From positions 1-64,000 of the forward strand of contig JANRID010000042.1 of assembly GCA_033765305.1 (NCBI GenBank): DNA of 64,000 nt, read 5' to 3'. Source of the stretch: RDXT01 sp033765305. GTDB taxonomy: Bacteria; Bacteroidota; Bacteroidia; J057. This document shows, piece after piece, positions 35,409 to 43,861 of this stretch. The position numbers and the translations under genes were made by a program. Numbering within the stretch: position 1 is the first letter of the stretch; every line of letters starts with the position of its first letter. The notes beneath the pieces are model-generated. The model searched no databases and was not told where the DNA came from. It saw only the letters and a program-made list of their open reading frames with translations.

Positions 35409-36064
35409 GCAGCGGGATCGAAGCGGTCCGCACCGCCGACGGATCCATGACGCTCTACGCCCCGGCTTTCGGCGAGCACTACCACTCCATCCACGGGGCT
35501 TTGCAGGAATCGCAGCATGTGTTCATGCAGGCCGGCTGGCAGCAGGTGCAGGCCGATCCGGTCTCGGTGTTTGAAATGGGCTTCGGCACCGGGCTCAACG
35601 CCCTGCTGACGCTGCTCGCTGCCGGCGGGCGCACAGTGCAGTACACCGCCGTGGAGGCATTTCCGCTGGCCGGAGACCAGTGGCGCAGCCTCAACTATGC
35701 CGGGCTGCTGGGCCCTGCGGGCGCGGCCGGACTGGAGGCGCTGCATCAGGCGCCCTGGGGCCAGGCAACGGAGATCCGGCCTGGGTTCACCCTGCACAAG
35801 GCCGCCTGCCGGCTGGAGGATTTTGAGCCGGCCGCACAGTTCGATCTGGTGTATTACGATGCCTTTGCGCCGGGATCGCAGCCCGAATTGTGGACCGAAG
35901 CGGTCATGGCCCGGATCGCAGCCTGGATGCGCCCTGGCGCCTGCTTTGTGACCTACTGCGCCAAAGGCAGCGTGCGCCGGGCCCTGCTGGCTGCCGGCCT
36001 GCAGGCCGAACGCCTGCCGGGCCCGCCCGGCAAGCGGGAAATGCTCCGCGCCTGGAAGCGCTGA
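35405..36064 (+). CDS. mnmD: tRNA mnm5s2U34 methyltransferase MnmD
   Basis: 219 residues, the stand-alone methyltransferase form without the FAD domain MnmC1. AdoMet-binding motif I is VFEMGFGTGLNALLTL; the signature FDLVYYDAFAPGSQPELWTEAVMARI is the DAFxPxxxPxLW motif of MnmD/MnmC2, and VTYCAKGSVRRAL follows. It performs the last step of 5-methylaminomethyl-2-thiouridine synthesis at the wobble base. The ATG overlaps the rnr stop (ATGA). It converges on the fructokinase gene with an 11-bp gap. Confidence 0.95.
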   Translation: MSSGIEAVRTADGSMTLYAPAFGEHYHSIHGALQESQHVFMQAGWQQVQADPVSVFEMGFGTGLNALLTLLAAGGRTVQYTAVEAFPLAGDQWRSLNYAGLLGPAGAAGLEALHQAPWGQATEIRPGFTLHKAACRLEDFEPAAQFDLVYYDAFAPGSQPELWTEAVMARIAAWMRPGACFVTYCAKGSVRRALLAAGLQAERLPGPPGKREMLRAWKR

Positions 36065-36075
36065 TTTTCTTCAGA

Positions 36076-36972
36076 TTATGATGCCATCTGTGCCATCAGG
36101 GCGCGGATGTCCGCGTCGCGGATGAGCGGCGTGGCGCCCGCATAGGTAGCCACCAGCGCACCCGTAGCAGCAGCATAGCGCAGCCGCTCCTGCGCGGGCG
36201 TGCCCGCGAGGGTCTGCGCCAGAAAGGCCGCCAGGAAGGAATCCCCGCATCCGATGGTGTCCTGCACCTGCACCTCGATGCCCGGCTGGAAGTAATACTG
36301 CCCGTCTTCCAGCAGGGCAGCTCCCTTGCCGCCATGCGTCACGATCACGGACCGCAGCCCGAACTGCCGGCTCAGCTGCTGCAGTTGCTCCGGCTCGTCG
36401 CCCTCGAGCCCAAACCAGTCGGAGAGCTGTGCCAGCTCCTCGTCATTGAGCTTGGCCAGGTGGCAGCGCTCCAGAAAATCCGCGATCCGGTCGCGGGTGT
36501 AGTGCGGTTTGCGGAGGTTGATATCGAAGACCCGGAGCTTTGCCGCGTCGATCAGGCGGGAAATGGCCAGAAACGACGCTTCGCTGCGCGAAGCCAGGCT
36601 GCCGAACACCAGCATATCGGCCGCCGCCACCAGCTCCGACAGGGCCTCGGTCCATTGGATCGCATCCCAGGCCGAGGGGTATTCGATGGTGTACACCACA
36701 TGGGCCGGGTTGCGCATGTCGGCCTGCACGAGCCCGGTAGGCAGTGCATCGTCGGTCTGCACCCAGTCGGCAGGCACGCCTTTGGAGGCGAGGTAGGCCA
36801 GCAGGTCCTCGCCCCAGCGGTCGCGTCCGATGCGGGAGATCAGCGCGGCAGGCGCGCCGAGGTTGCTGGCATGAACGGCTACGTTCATGGGCGCGCCGCC
36901 GGGCAGCGCGCCGCCGGGCAGCACATCCCACAGAATTTCACCGGCGCAGACAATGGCAGGTCGGGTTTGCAT
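36076..36972 (-). CDS. PfkB-family carbohydrate kinase (fructokinase-like)
   Basis: 298 residues from ATG 36972. Starts IVCAGEILWDVLPGG with GGAPMNVAVHASNLGA, the fructokinase-like variant of PfkB signature 1. The signature 2 region is VQVQDTIGCGDSFLAAFLAQTLAG with the catalytic Asp. A short direct repeat encodes LPGGALPGGAP. It follows a sugar-porter gene by 7 bp, so sugar uptake and phosphorylation are encoded together. Fructose is the most likely substrate from subfamily resemblance, not proven. Confidence 0.88.
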   Translation of the reverse strand: MQTRPAIVCAGEILWDVLPGGALPGGAPMNVAVHASNLGAPAALISRIGRDRWGEDLLAYLASKGVPADWVQTDDALPTGLVQADMRNPAHVVYTIEYPSAWDAIQWTEALSELVAAADMLVFGSLASRSEASFLAISRLIDAAKLRVFDINLRKPHYTRDRIADFLERCHLAKLNDEELAQLSDWFGLEGDEPEQLQQLSRQFGLRSVIVTHGGKGAALLEDGQYYFQPGIEVQVQDTIGCGDSFLAAFLAQTLAGTPAQERLRYAAATGALVATYAGATPLIRDADIRALMAQMAS

Positions 36973-36979
36973 AGATCGG

Positions 36980-38341
36980 TCAGGGCTTTCGGGTGAGCTG
37001 AGCTTCAAGCTGTTCGAGCGACTGGCCCTTCGTCTCGGGCATCATGCGCCAGACGTAGACCAGCTGGAGCGCCATCATGGCCGTAAAGAAAAGAAAGATG
37101 GTGCCAGGGCCGAACTGGTTGAGCGCGAGGGGAAACGTATTGGCGATCAGGGCGGCGAAGATCCAGTGGGTGAAGCTGCCGAAGGACTGGCCCCAGGCGC
37201 GGACCTCGTTGGGGAAGATTTCGGAGATAAACACCCAGATTACGGCGCCCTGCGACAGCGCAAAGCAGGCGATATAGGCAAACAGCAGCAGGGGCACATG
37301 CCCCAGCGCGGCCTGCAGCTGATCCGGCGCGGCATCCAGCGGAGGCGCCTGGAAAAAGGCCAGCGCAATGAGCCCCAGCGTGGCAATCAGCCCGGCGCTG
37401 CCGGCAAACATCAGCGTGCGCCGCCCGAAACGGTCGATCAGCAGCAGCCCCAGCATCGTGAAGACCAGGTTCACCAGCCCCACGCCGACCGAAGACGCCA
37501 GCGCAGCCGTAGCTCCCTGGCCGGTCAGCTCGAAAATGCGCTTGGTGTAGTAGATAATGGCGTTGATGCCCGATACCTGGTTGAAAAAGGCGAAGAGAAA
37601 AGCCAGCAGAATGGGAAAGCGGAAGCGTGCGCTGAAGAAATGCGCCAGATCCACGCGCACCGGCTGGTGCGAAGCCTTGATGGCAGCAATCTCGGACTCC
37701 ACCGTCTCCGGGTCTATCATCTCCAGCACGCGGCGCGCCTCGGCTTCGTCATTCCGGCGGATGAGCAGCCAGCGCGGGCTGCGCGGCACGAAGAGGATCA
37801 GGATGCAGAAGGCCAGCGAGGGAACCGCTACGACCCCCAGCATAAGCCGCCAGTCATGAGCCCCGCCGATCTGGTACCGGGCGATGAGGTAGTTGGACAG
37901 GTAGGCTATCAGGATGCCGAAGACGATGTTGAACTGAAACAGGCCCACCATCCAGCCTCGCTTGCGGGCAGGCGCCGTTTCGGAGATGTACATCGGCGCT
38001 GCCACCGACGAAGCGCCTACGCCCAGCCCGCCGATGAAGCGGAAGAACATGAACGAAATAATCTCCGGCGCCAGGGCGGAGCCTACGGCAGAGACGAAGT
38101 ACAGCACCCCCACCCAGAAGAGTGTGGCCTTGCGCCCGATGCGGTCGGCGGGAATGCCGCCGAAGAGCGCGCCGAGTACGGTGCCGTAGAGCGCCATGGC
38201 TACTGCCAGGCCGAGGGTGGCGGCATCGAGCTGCCAGAGCTGCTGGATGTCCTGCTCGGCGCCGGAAATCACAGCCGTATCGAATCCAAATAGAAAGCCC
38301 CCCAGCGATACGGTGAGGGCCCAGCGGGTAACTCGGTTCAT
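36980..38341 (-). CDS. Sugar porter (MFS) transporter
   Basis: 453 residues and 12 membrane helices. Sugar porter signatures are present: GGFLFGFDTAVISGAEQDI in helix 1, GGIPADRIGRK after helix 2, FRFIGGLGVGASSVAAPMYISETAPA, VPRSPRWLLIRR in the central loop, FFNQVSGINAIIYYTKRIF in helix 7, and the PETKG motif near the C-terminus. Likely H+-coupled hexose/pentose import. Downstream, 7 bp away, is the fructokinase-like gene. The frame continues upstream to 39370 but only as antisense to the LpxH-like gene, so ATG 38341 is the start. Confidence 0.94.
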   Translation of the reverse strand: MNRVTRWALTVSLGGFLFGFDTAVISGAEQDIQQLWQLDAATLGLAVAMALYGTVLGALFGGIPADRIGRKATLFWVGVLYFVSAVGSALAPEIISFMFFRFIGGLGVGASSVAAPMYISETAPARKRGWMVGLFQFNIVFGILIAYLSNYLIARYQIGGAHDWRLMLGVVAVPSLAFCILILFVPRSPRWLLIRRNDEAEARRVLEMIDPETVESEIAAIKASHQPVRVDLAHFFSARFRFPILLAFLFAFFNQVSGINAIIYYTKRIFELTGQGATAALASSVGVGLVNLVFTMLGLLLIDRFGRRTLMFAGSAGLIATLGLIALAFFQAPPLDAAPDQLQAALGHVPLLLFAYIACFALSQGAVIWVFISEIFPNEVRAWGQSFGSFTHWIFAALIANTFPLALNQFGPGTIFLFFTAMMALQLVYVWRMMPETKGQSLEQLEAQLTRKP

Positions 38342-38453
38342 GCGCAGCAGATCGGGTAGCAGGGTGTAAGTCCGGACGAATATATGCGCTGCGCGTGAGC
38401 TTTCCGAATCCGGCGCAGCCGGTTTTTCCGTCCGGGGAAGCAACGGATTTCCG

Positions 38454-38460
38454 TATCTTG
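38454..38460 (+). promoter_or_regulatory. Candidate -7 element of the LpxH-like gene
   Basis: TATCTTG lies 20 bases before ATG 38480 in the divergent gap from the sugar porter. It fits TAnnTTG but no clear TTTG is found at -33. A nearly identical CGTATCTTG is at 49930. Confidence 0.35.
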
Positions 38461-38479
38461 GCCCAGCTATTTCCGCTGC

Positions 38480-39262
38480 ATGCCGCGAAACCGAATTTTC
38501 TTCATTTCCGACTTTCACCTCGGCGCCCCCGACCCGGAGCGGAGCCTGCTGCGGGAGCGCCATGTGGCCCGCTGGATCCGCGAGGTAGCCTGCGAAGCCT
38601 CGGACCTGTATCTGCTCGGGGATATTTTCGATTTCTGGTTTGAATACCGGCATGCGGTGCCCAAGGGCTACACCCGGCTGCTGGGCGAGCTGGCCCGCTT
38701 TGCCGACGAAGGCGGCCGGATTCACCTCTTTCCCGGCAATCACGACCTCTGGTACCGCGACTATTTCACCCGCCAGTTCGGGGCGGTGTATTATCCCGGG
38801 CCTATTGTGCGCGAATTCTTCGGGCGGCACTACTTCATCGCCCATGGCGACGGCCTCGGGCCTGGCGACAGCGGCTACAAGCTCATGCGGCGCGTTGTCA
38901 CCCATCCGGTCAGCAAGCGCCTCTTCCGCCTGCTGCACCCCGATCTGGGGATCGGGCTGGCCCTCTGGCTCTCCCGAAAAGGCGGCAACCACGTCTATCA
39001 CGCCGACCACGAGGAGCAGCACCGGGGCGCGGAAGCGGAGTTTCTCTACCAGCATGCCATTGCCCACCGCCGCCTGCATCCGGAGATCTGCGCCTACGTG
39101 CATGGCCACCGCCATCTGCTGATCGACGACGAGCTGGAAACCGGCGAGCGGATTGTGCTCATCGGCGACTGGGAGCGGTATTATTCGTATCTTGAAATCC
39201 ATGAAACCGGGCATGAACTTCGGGTCTTTCCTCCGGAAGGCGGCTTTGGCAGCCTGCTGTAG
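38480..39262 (+). CDS. lpxH: UDP-2,3-diacylglucosamine diphosphatase, LpxH-like metallophosphatase
   Basis: 260 residues. Calcineurin-like metal-binding motifs in order: FISDFHLGAP, YLLGDIFDFWFEY, LFPGNHDLWYRD, YFIAHGDGLGPGD and YVHGHRH. The FDFWFEYR and HGDGLGPGD contexts are those of LpxH-type enzymes that cut UDP-2,3-diacylglucosamine to lipid X in lipid A synthesis at the inner membrane. Divergent from the sugar porter. The next gene begins inside its 3' end. Confidence 0.9.
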   Translation: MPRNRIFFISDFHLGAPDPERSLLRERHVARWIREVACEASDLYLLGDIFDFWFEYRHAVPKGYTRLLGELARFADEGGRIHLFPGNHDLWYRDYFTRQFGAVYYPGPIVREFFGRHYFIAHGDGLGPGDSGYKLMRRVVTHPVSKRLFRLLHPDLGIGLALWLSRKGGNHVYHADHEEQHRGAEAEFLYQHAIAHRRLHPEICAYVHGHRHLLIDDELETGERIVLIGDWERYYSYLEIHETGHELRVFPPEGGFGSLL

Positions 39263-40082
39263 CCTGCTGCTTCCGGCAGCGGCGCAGCCGATGGCGGGGC
39301 TCGATTCGCTTCGCCCGGCGCGGGTCTGGGCCGCCGCCGGCGACCGCATCGAGGCCGATGCCGAGGGCAATGTCTACGTGCTGCAGGCCTCCCCGCCGCT
39401 GCTGGTGAAGTACCTGGCGGCCAGCCGCTACGACTCGGCGGTGTCGCTCGGCGGCAAGGCCGCCCGCCAGGAGGGCTTTTTCCGCCCCGGCGCCGCAGCC
39501 CTGCGCAACCGCCAGCAGCTCTACCTGCTGGACGAGGCCCAGCGGCGGCTGGCCGTGCTCAACACCAACCTCAAGGTGGAGGGCGCCCTCGACTTCCTCG
39601 GCCTGCAGGGCGAGCCTGTGGAGCCGCTGGCCTTCGACATCGGCCCGGCAGGCGAAGCCTACGTGCTCAACGGCTGGGACAATACCATCCTGAAGTACAG
39701 CGCCGACGGGCGCCTGGAGCTTCGTTTCGGCGGGCTGGACTACGGCCCGGGCGTGCTCCGGCAGCCTGTGCAGATCGCCGTAAGCGATCAGAATCTGGTG
39801 CTGGCCGCCGATACCGCTGCGCAGCGGATCACCGTTTTCGACCTCTTCGGCACCTACCGCTACACCCTGATGCCGGAGGCCTCCTTCCGCTGGCAGCGGA
39901 TCCGGCTCTACGGGCGCTATCTGTTCTGCTACAGCCCGGACCGCCTGTGGATGCGCGACCTCGGCGGCGGCATCCCGGCCGAGCAGGCCTTTCCCGGCGG
40001 CATGCGCATCCGCGATCTGGCCCTGAGCCGGGAAGCGCTGTACATCCTCACGGAAAATGCGGTACATTTGTACCCTTGGTAG
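39213..40082 (+). CDS. Secreted beta-propeller (NHL-like) protein overlapping lpxH
   Basis: 289 residues from ATG 39213 (ATG 39201 is also possible). Signal peptide: MNFGSFLRKAALAACCSLLLPAAAQ. The mature part has propeller-like repeats ending in VYVL, LYLLD, AYVLN, NLVLAAD and LYILTE strands. The signal sequence can only be encoded if the gene starts within the last ~50 bases of the LpxH-like gene in another frame; the next ATG (39291) is already in the mature protein. The pair is therefore overlapping and probably co-translated. Function unknown. Confidence 0.75.
   Translation: MNFGSFLRKAALAACCSLLLPAAAQPMAGLDSLRPARVWAAAGDRIEADAEGNVYVLQASPPLLVKYLAASRYDSAVSLGGKAARQEGFFRPGAAALRNRQQLYLLDEAQRRLAVLNTNLKVEGALDFLGLQGEPVEPLAFDIGPAGEAYVLNGWDNTILKYSADGRLELRFGGLDYGPGVLRQPVQIAVSDQNLVLAADTAAQRITVFDLFGTYRYTLMPEASFRWQRIRLYGRYLFCYSPDRLWMRDLGGGIPAEQAFPGGMRIRDLALSREALYILTENAVHLYPW
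40063..40070 (+). promoter_or_regulatory. -7 element upstream of prfA
   Basis: TACATTTG matches TAnnTTTG exactly. It sits within the last codons of the propeller gene, 35 bases before the prfA ATG. No clear -33 element. Confidence 0.4.
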
Positions 40083-40105
40083 CAGACAGCCCTGCGCAGC
40101 CGCCT

Positions 40106-41176
40106 ATGCTGGAGAAAATCGCGAAACTTGAAGCCCGCTTCGAGGAGGTCAGCCAGGACATCCTGGACCCTGCCGTCATATCGGACATGAAGCGCTACAA
40201 AGCGCTCAACATCGAATACCGGCAACTGGAGAAGATCATCGCCCAGGGGAGGATCTACCGGGAAATTGTCGAAGGCATCCGTGCCGACCGCGATATTCTG
40301 GAGCAGGAGAGCGATCCCGATCTGCGCGAGCTGGCCAAAGAAGACCTGTCCCAGCTCAACGCACGCCTTCCGGCGGCTGAAGAGGCGCTCAAGATCCTGC
40401 TGATCCCCCAGGACCCCAACGATGCGCGCAACTGCGTGCTGGAAATCAACGCCGGCACCGGCGGGGATGAAGCCTGCCTCTTCGCCGGCGATCTGCTGCG
40501 CATGTACCAGCGCTACTGCGAGCGCCGGGGCTGGCGCTTCGAGATCAGCAGCGCCAGCGCAGGGGCCCAGGGCGGCTACCGGGAGGCCGTGGCCACCGTC
40601 TCCGGCGAAGATGCCTACGGCGTGCTCAAATACGAGGGCGGCGTGCACCGCGTGCAGCGCGTGCCCCGCACCGAAACCCAGGGCCGCATCCATACTTCGG
40701 CCGCCACCGTGGCGGTAATGCCCGAGGCAGAGGACTTTGACGTGGAGCTGAACGAGCAGGATGTGGTCAAGGAAATCACCACCTCGCAGGGGCCCGGCGG
40801 CCAGTCCGTCAACACGACCTATTCTGCCGTCAAGCTCACGCACAAGCCTACCGGCATCCGGGTATCCATGCAGGACGAAAAATCGCAGCACAAAAACCTC
40901 GAAAAAGCCTACCGCATCCTGCGGGCCCGGATCTACCAGCACGAGCTGGAAAAGCGCAAGCAGGCTGAAGACCAGCTCCGCCGGTCGATGGTGGGCAGCG
41001 GCGACCGCAGCGAGAAAATCCGCACCTACAATTTTCCCCAGAGCCGTGTCACGGACCACCGCATCGGCCTGACCCTGTACAACCTTCCGGTCATCCTCGA
41101 CGGCGACCTGGATCCGGTGCTGGAGCCCCTGCGCCTGAGCGATACCGCACGGAAGCTTGAAGAAGGCGGACTGTGA
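40106..41176 (+). CDS. prfA: Peptide chain release factor 1
   Basis: 356 residues. Recognises UAA and UAG in the ribosomal A site and triggers release. The stop-codon-reading tripeptide of RF1 (PxT) is PRT at 187-189 (QRVPRTETQGRIHTSA), and the GGQ motif is at 231-233 in TTSQGPGGQSVNTTYSAVK. The frame continues upstream to 39947, but the family start is ATG 40106. Confidence 0.96.
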   Translation: MLEKIAKLEARFEEVSQDILDPAVISDMKRYKALNIEYRQLEKIIAQGRIYREIVEGIRADRDILEQESDPDLRELAKEDLSQLNARLPAAEEALKILLIPQDPNDARNCVLEINAGTGGDEACLFAGDLLRMYQRYCERRGWRFEISSASAGAQGGYREAVATVSGEDAYGVLKYEGGVHRVQRVPRTETQGRIHTSAATVAVMPEAEDFDVELNEQDVVKEITTSQGPGGQSVNTTYSAVKLTHKPTGIRVSMQDEKSQHKNLEKAYRILRARIYQHELEKRKQAEDQLRRSMVGSGDRSEKIRTYNFPQSRVTDHRIGLTLYNLPVILDGDLDPVLEPLRLSDTARKLEEGGL

Positions 41177-41183
41177 GCGGCCG

Positions 41184-41624
41184 CTACAGGCTGATGCAGA
41201 AACGGGTGCCCAGTTTGCCGTTGATCCCCTGAATCCGCTGCCGGATAAAGACCTTGTGGACTTCCCAGCCCTGCCCGGAGGGGCGCAGCCGCATCCAGCC
41301 GCGCAGATTCCGGTCGTAGGTGAACGACAGCGAGGCCGTCTCCGCACGGAGGCGGAAGCGCTTGATATGCAGCAGGTACCGCGCTTTGCGGTCCTGGCTG
41401 CCGCTGAGTACGGGCAGCGGCTGGCCGTCGAGCTGCACGTCGGTATAGCTCGAAATGCGGTTGCCGGCCGCAATGCCGGCCAGCCGCAGGCGGCCGGAAG
41501 GATCTCGGTGCATGAACTCGCGGAAGCAGGGGTAGCCGATGGCGGCTTCCAGCACAGGGGCTGCGGCCTCCTGGGCGCAGAGTGCAGAGGTGAAACAGCA
41601 GCAGAGCAGCAGCAGCATTCGCAT
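41184..41624 (-). CDS. Small secreted protein of unknown function
   Basis: 146 residues from ATG 41624. Signal peptide MRMLLLLCCCFTSALCAQ. The mature part is beta-rich and basic (KARYLLHIKRFRLRAETASLSFTYDRN) and ends CISL. No family recognised. Convergent with prfA, 7 bp between stops. The frame reaches 41654, but the signal-peptide start fits better. Confidence 0.6.
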   Translation of the reverse strand: MRMLLLLCCCFTSALCAQEAAAPVLEAAIGYPCFREFMHRDPSGRLRLAGIAAGNRISSYTDVQLDGQPLPVLSGSQDRKARYLLHIKRFRLRAETASLSFTYDRNLRGWMRLRPSGQGWEVHKVFIRQRIQGINGKLGTRFCISL

Positions 41625-41721
41625 GGCCGGGTAGCAGTTTAGAGCCAGATGCACAGCAGCCGCTCAAGGTTGCATGGAGAAATCAGCTGGCCCGGCAGGA
41701 ATTGTGAGGTGATTTTTGTTA

Positions 41722-41752
41722 TTTGAGCGGAAAGCGGCATCCGCGTACTTCC
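41722..41752 (+). promoter_or_regulatory. Candidate promoter of the BioD/DRTGG ATPase
   Basis: TTTG (41722-41725), 20-base spacer, TACTTCC (41746-41752); ATG at 41774. Confidence 0.35.
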
Positions 41753-41773
41753 CGCTTTCCGAACGAGCCCCGT

Positions 41774-42898
41774 ATGCAAACCCGTTATGCCCCGATCTAC
41801 GTAGCCGCTACGAGCCAGCACGTAGGCAAAACCACCTCCACCCTCGGCCTGGTGCATACCCTGCGCGCCCAAGGCTTCAATGTCGGCTACTGCAAGCCGG
41901 TAGGCCAGCAGTTTATCGATGTGGGGCCCAGCCGGGCCGATAAGGATGCCCTGCTCTTTGCCTCGTCGATGGGCTTCGAGCTGGTGCCCGAACTGCACAG
42001 CCCGGTCATTCTGGGCGCAGGCGCCACCCAGGCCTATCTGGACAACCCCCGCCAGTATAATTACGCCAACAAAGTCCTCAAAGCCTCCAAGATCCTTCAG
42101 GCAAACCACGAGATCGTCGTGTACGAAGGCACCGGGCACCCCGGCGTGGGCAGCGTGGTGCACCTCTCCAACGCGCGGGTGGCGCAGATGCTCGGCGCCG
42201 GCCTGATCATGGTCGTGGAGGCCGGAATCGGCAATACCATCGACCGGCTGGACCTGAACCTGTCCGTATTCGAGCAGAAAAATATCCCCATTCTCGGCGT
42301 GATCCTGAACAAGGCGATTCCAGGCAAGATCGATAAGATCCGCCACTACGTGGGCAAGGTGCTCGACGAGCGCGGCATCCGCCTGCTGGGCATCATGCCC
42401 TACGAGGAAGAGCTTGGGTTTCCAGTCATGTACACCATCGGCCAGGAGGTCAAGGCCCAGGTGCTCTACAACGAGGATATGCTGGACAACAAGGTCAAAG
42501 GCATTGTCGCGGGGTCGCTCATCGACCTCAACGAGCTGAAATCCTTCAACAACCAGCTCCTCGTGGTGTCCATCAACCGCCTGGACGAGGCCCTGCGCAA
42601 GCTGGATGAGGTCACACGGCTGATGCATACCGATGTCAGCCCGCTCTCGGGCATCATCCTCACCGGGCGCGGCGATCCCAAGGAGGAGCATGTGGAATAC
42701 TTCCTCCAGCACCGGATCCCCGTGCTGCGCTGCCACATGGATACCTATGAGATTGTGATCAAAATCAGCCGCATCGAGGTCAAGATCAACCTCCGCACCC
42801 CCTGGAAGGTTAAGAAGGCGGTAGAACTCTTCCGCGAGCATATCGACCTGGCTCCTGTGGTGGACCATCTGAAGCGCTATGCCGTAGCAGGGTCCTGA
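41774..42898 (+). CDS. P-loop ATPase with BioD-like N-terminus and DRTGG domain (Pta N-terminal-like)
   Basis: 374 residues. A deviant Walker A in YVAATSQHVGKTTSTLGL at ~8-25, followed by a dethiobiotin-synthetase/cobyrinate-synthase-like fold (VVYEGTGHPGVGSVVHLSNARVAQMLGAGLIMVVEAGIG). From ~215 to 320 is a DRTGG domain, with SGIILTGRGDPKEEHVEYF. The same domain order forms the N-terminal regulatory part of long phosphotransacetylases, but the Pta catalytic domain is absent here. Probably a stand-alone regulator or ligase-like ATPase. ATG 41774 is preferred to the upstream frame start at 41723. Confidence 0.85.
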   Translation: MQTRYAPIYVAATSQHVGKTTSTLGLVHTLRAQGFNVGYCKPVGQQFIDVGPSRADKDALLFASSMGFELVPELHSPVILGAGATQAYLDNPRQYNYANKVLKASKILQANHEIVVYEGTGHPGVGSVVHLSNARVAQMLGAGLIMVVEAGIGNTIDRLDLNLSVFEQKNIPILGVILNKAIPGKIDKIRHYVGKVLDERGIRLLGIMPYEEELGFPVMYTIGQEVKAQVLYNEDMLDNKVKGIVAGSLIDLNELKSFNNQLLVVSINRLDEALRKLDEVTRLMHTDVSPLSGIILTGRGDPKEEHVEYFLQHRIPVLRCHMDTYEIVIKISRIEVKINLRTPWKVKKAVELFREHIDLAPVVDHLKRYAVAGS

Positions 42899-42908
42899 AT
42901 GGCAGAAA

Positions 42909-42927
42909 GCCGCCTGAATCAGGCGGC
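42909..42927 (-). terminator. Hairpin between convergent genes, probable terminator for the PUR-family gene
   Basis: GCCGCCTG (42909-42916), loop AAT, CAGGCGGC (42920-42927): a perfect 8-bp stem. On the minus strand it is followed by TTTCT, so it better suits termination of the minus-strand DUF3276 gene. Confidence 0.55.
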
Positions 42928-42952
42928 GGAGCTCAGGCCAGGCCTGGCAGGA

Positions 42953-43330
42953 TCAGTCTTCCCAGCGGGTCGACAGGCTGTCTTCGACTTCGGCAGAGCG
43001 TTCGCGGCGGTCCGGGGCAGCGCCGTAGCCGTCCTGCTCGTCGTAGTCGTCGTAGTCGCGCTCGCGGTGGTCAAACTCGTCGTAGTCGTAGTCGGGCATC
43101 AGCTCCGTTTTCACGTGCTCGACGGTTTTGTTCAGCGTGGCCAGAAACTTGTTGAAATCCTCCTTGTAGAGGAAGATTTTATGTTTGTCGTACCCCCGGC
43201 CGTTGAGGCGTTTCTTGCTTTCGGTGATTGTGATGTAGAAATCATTGGCCCGTGTAGAACGGACGTCGAAGAAATATGTGCGTTTGCCGGCCTTGATCTT
43301 CTCAGAGTAGACCTCGTCTCTCCCATCCAT
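42953..43330 (-). CDS. PUR-family (DUF3276) nucleic-acid-binding protein
   Basis: 125 residues. The conserved core is EVYSEKIKAGKRTYFFDVRSTRANDFYITITESKKR with a following HKIFLYKEDFNKFLATLNKTVEHVK, the PUR-alpha-like fold found in Bacteroidota and Borrelia. Such proteins bind single-stranded DNA/RNA. The tail is acidic and tyrosine-rich (DYDYDEFDHRERDYDDYDEQDG), probably disordered. A perfect -7 element is upstream at 43368-43375. Confidence 0.92.
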   Translation of the reverse strand: MDGRDEVYSEKIKAGKRTYFFDVRSTRANDFYITITESKKRLNGRGYDKHKIFLYKEDFNKFLATLNKTVEHVKTELMPDYDYDEFDHRERDYDDYDEQDGYGAAPDRRERSAEVEDSLSTRWED

Positions 43331-43367
43331 ACAACAAGAGATTAATTCTGATGTGGGTGTCCGAAAA

Positions 43368-43375
43368 CAAAACTA
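43368..43375 (-). promoter_or_regulatory. -7 element of the PUR-family gene
   Basis: On the minus strand TAGTTTTG matches TAnnTTTG exactly and lies 37 bases before ATG 43330, in an AT-rich pocket. No strong -33 TTTG at the usual spacing. Confidence 0.45.
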
Positions 43376-43492
43376 GCAAAAAATACGGAATACCTCGTGA
43401 AGAATTTCGTTACTTTCGGACTAATCCGGTGTACGGGCCGGATTGGACCCGGAAACGGTGCCTGCATCCTTCAACAAACCCCGCCGGTTGTG

Positions 43493-43828
43493 ATGACCTA
43501 CTACGGATTGCACGGAAGCCTGACGGCCAGCGGCGGCAATGGCCCCCTGCTGGCGCAGTATCTGCTCGAAGCGGCTGCCATGCTCCGGGAAGCGCCCGGC
43601 TGCCGGCTGTACTACATCGGCCTGGAGCCCGGCCTGCCTGATACGGTCTGGATCAGCGAGGTCTGGGACAGCAAAGCCGCGCATGACGCCTCCCTCCAGG
43701 ACGAGCGCGTGCGCGCCCTCATCCGCCGGGCCATGCCCCTGCTCGCCGGCCCGCCCGCCCCCGGCCGGCAGCTCGATATCCTCGGCGGCGCCGGCCTGCC
43801 CGATCCCGGAACGGCCATGCCCGCCTGA
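43493..43828 (+). CDS. ABM-domain protein (antibiotic biosynthesis monooxygenase/quinol monooxygenase-like)
   Basis: 111 residues, dimeric ferredoxin-like fold expected. Typical pattern: MTYYGLHGSLTASGGN start, LLEAAAMLREAPGCRLYYIGLE, VWISEVWDSKAAHDASLQDERVRALI. Family members act as cofactor-free quinol monooxygenases or have unassigned roles. ATG 43493 is chosen; the upstream GTG frame start (43397) adds a leader with no family match. The acyl-CoA carboxylase gene starts 33 bp after. Confidence 0.82.
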   Translation: MTYYGLHGSLTASGGNGPLLAQYLLEAAAMLREAPGCRLYYIGLEPGLPDTVWISEVWDSKAAHDASLQDERVRALIRRAMPLLAGPPAPGRQLDILGGAGLPDPGTAMPA

Positions 43829-43861
43829 CCGCCTGCCTCTCTCTGCTCCGCCGAATTCCGC

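Noticed and set aside
38342..39370. N-terminal extension of the sugar porter frame
   Set aside because: Antisense to the LpxH-like gene; the sugar porter helix 1 motif begins right after ATG 38341.
43397..43492. GTG-initiated N-terminal extension of the ABM protein
   Set aside because: The added residues have no family counterpart, and the -7-like TACTTTCG (43411-43418) falls within it.
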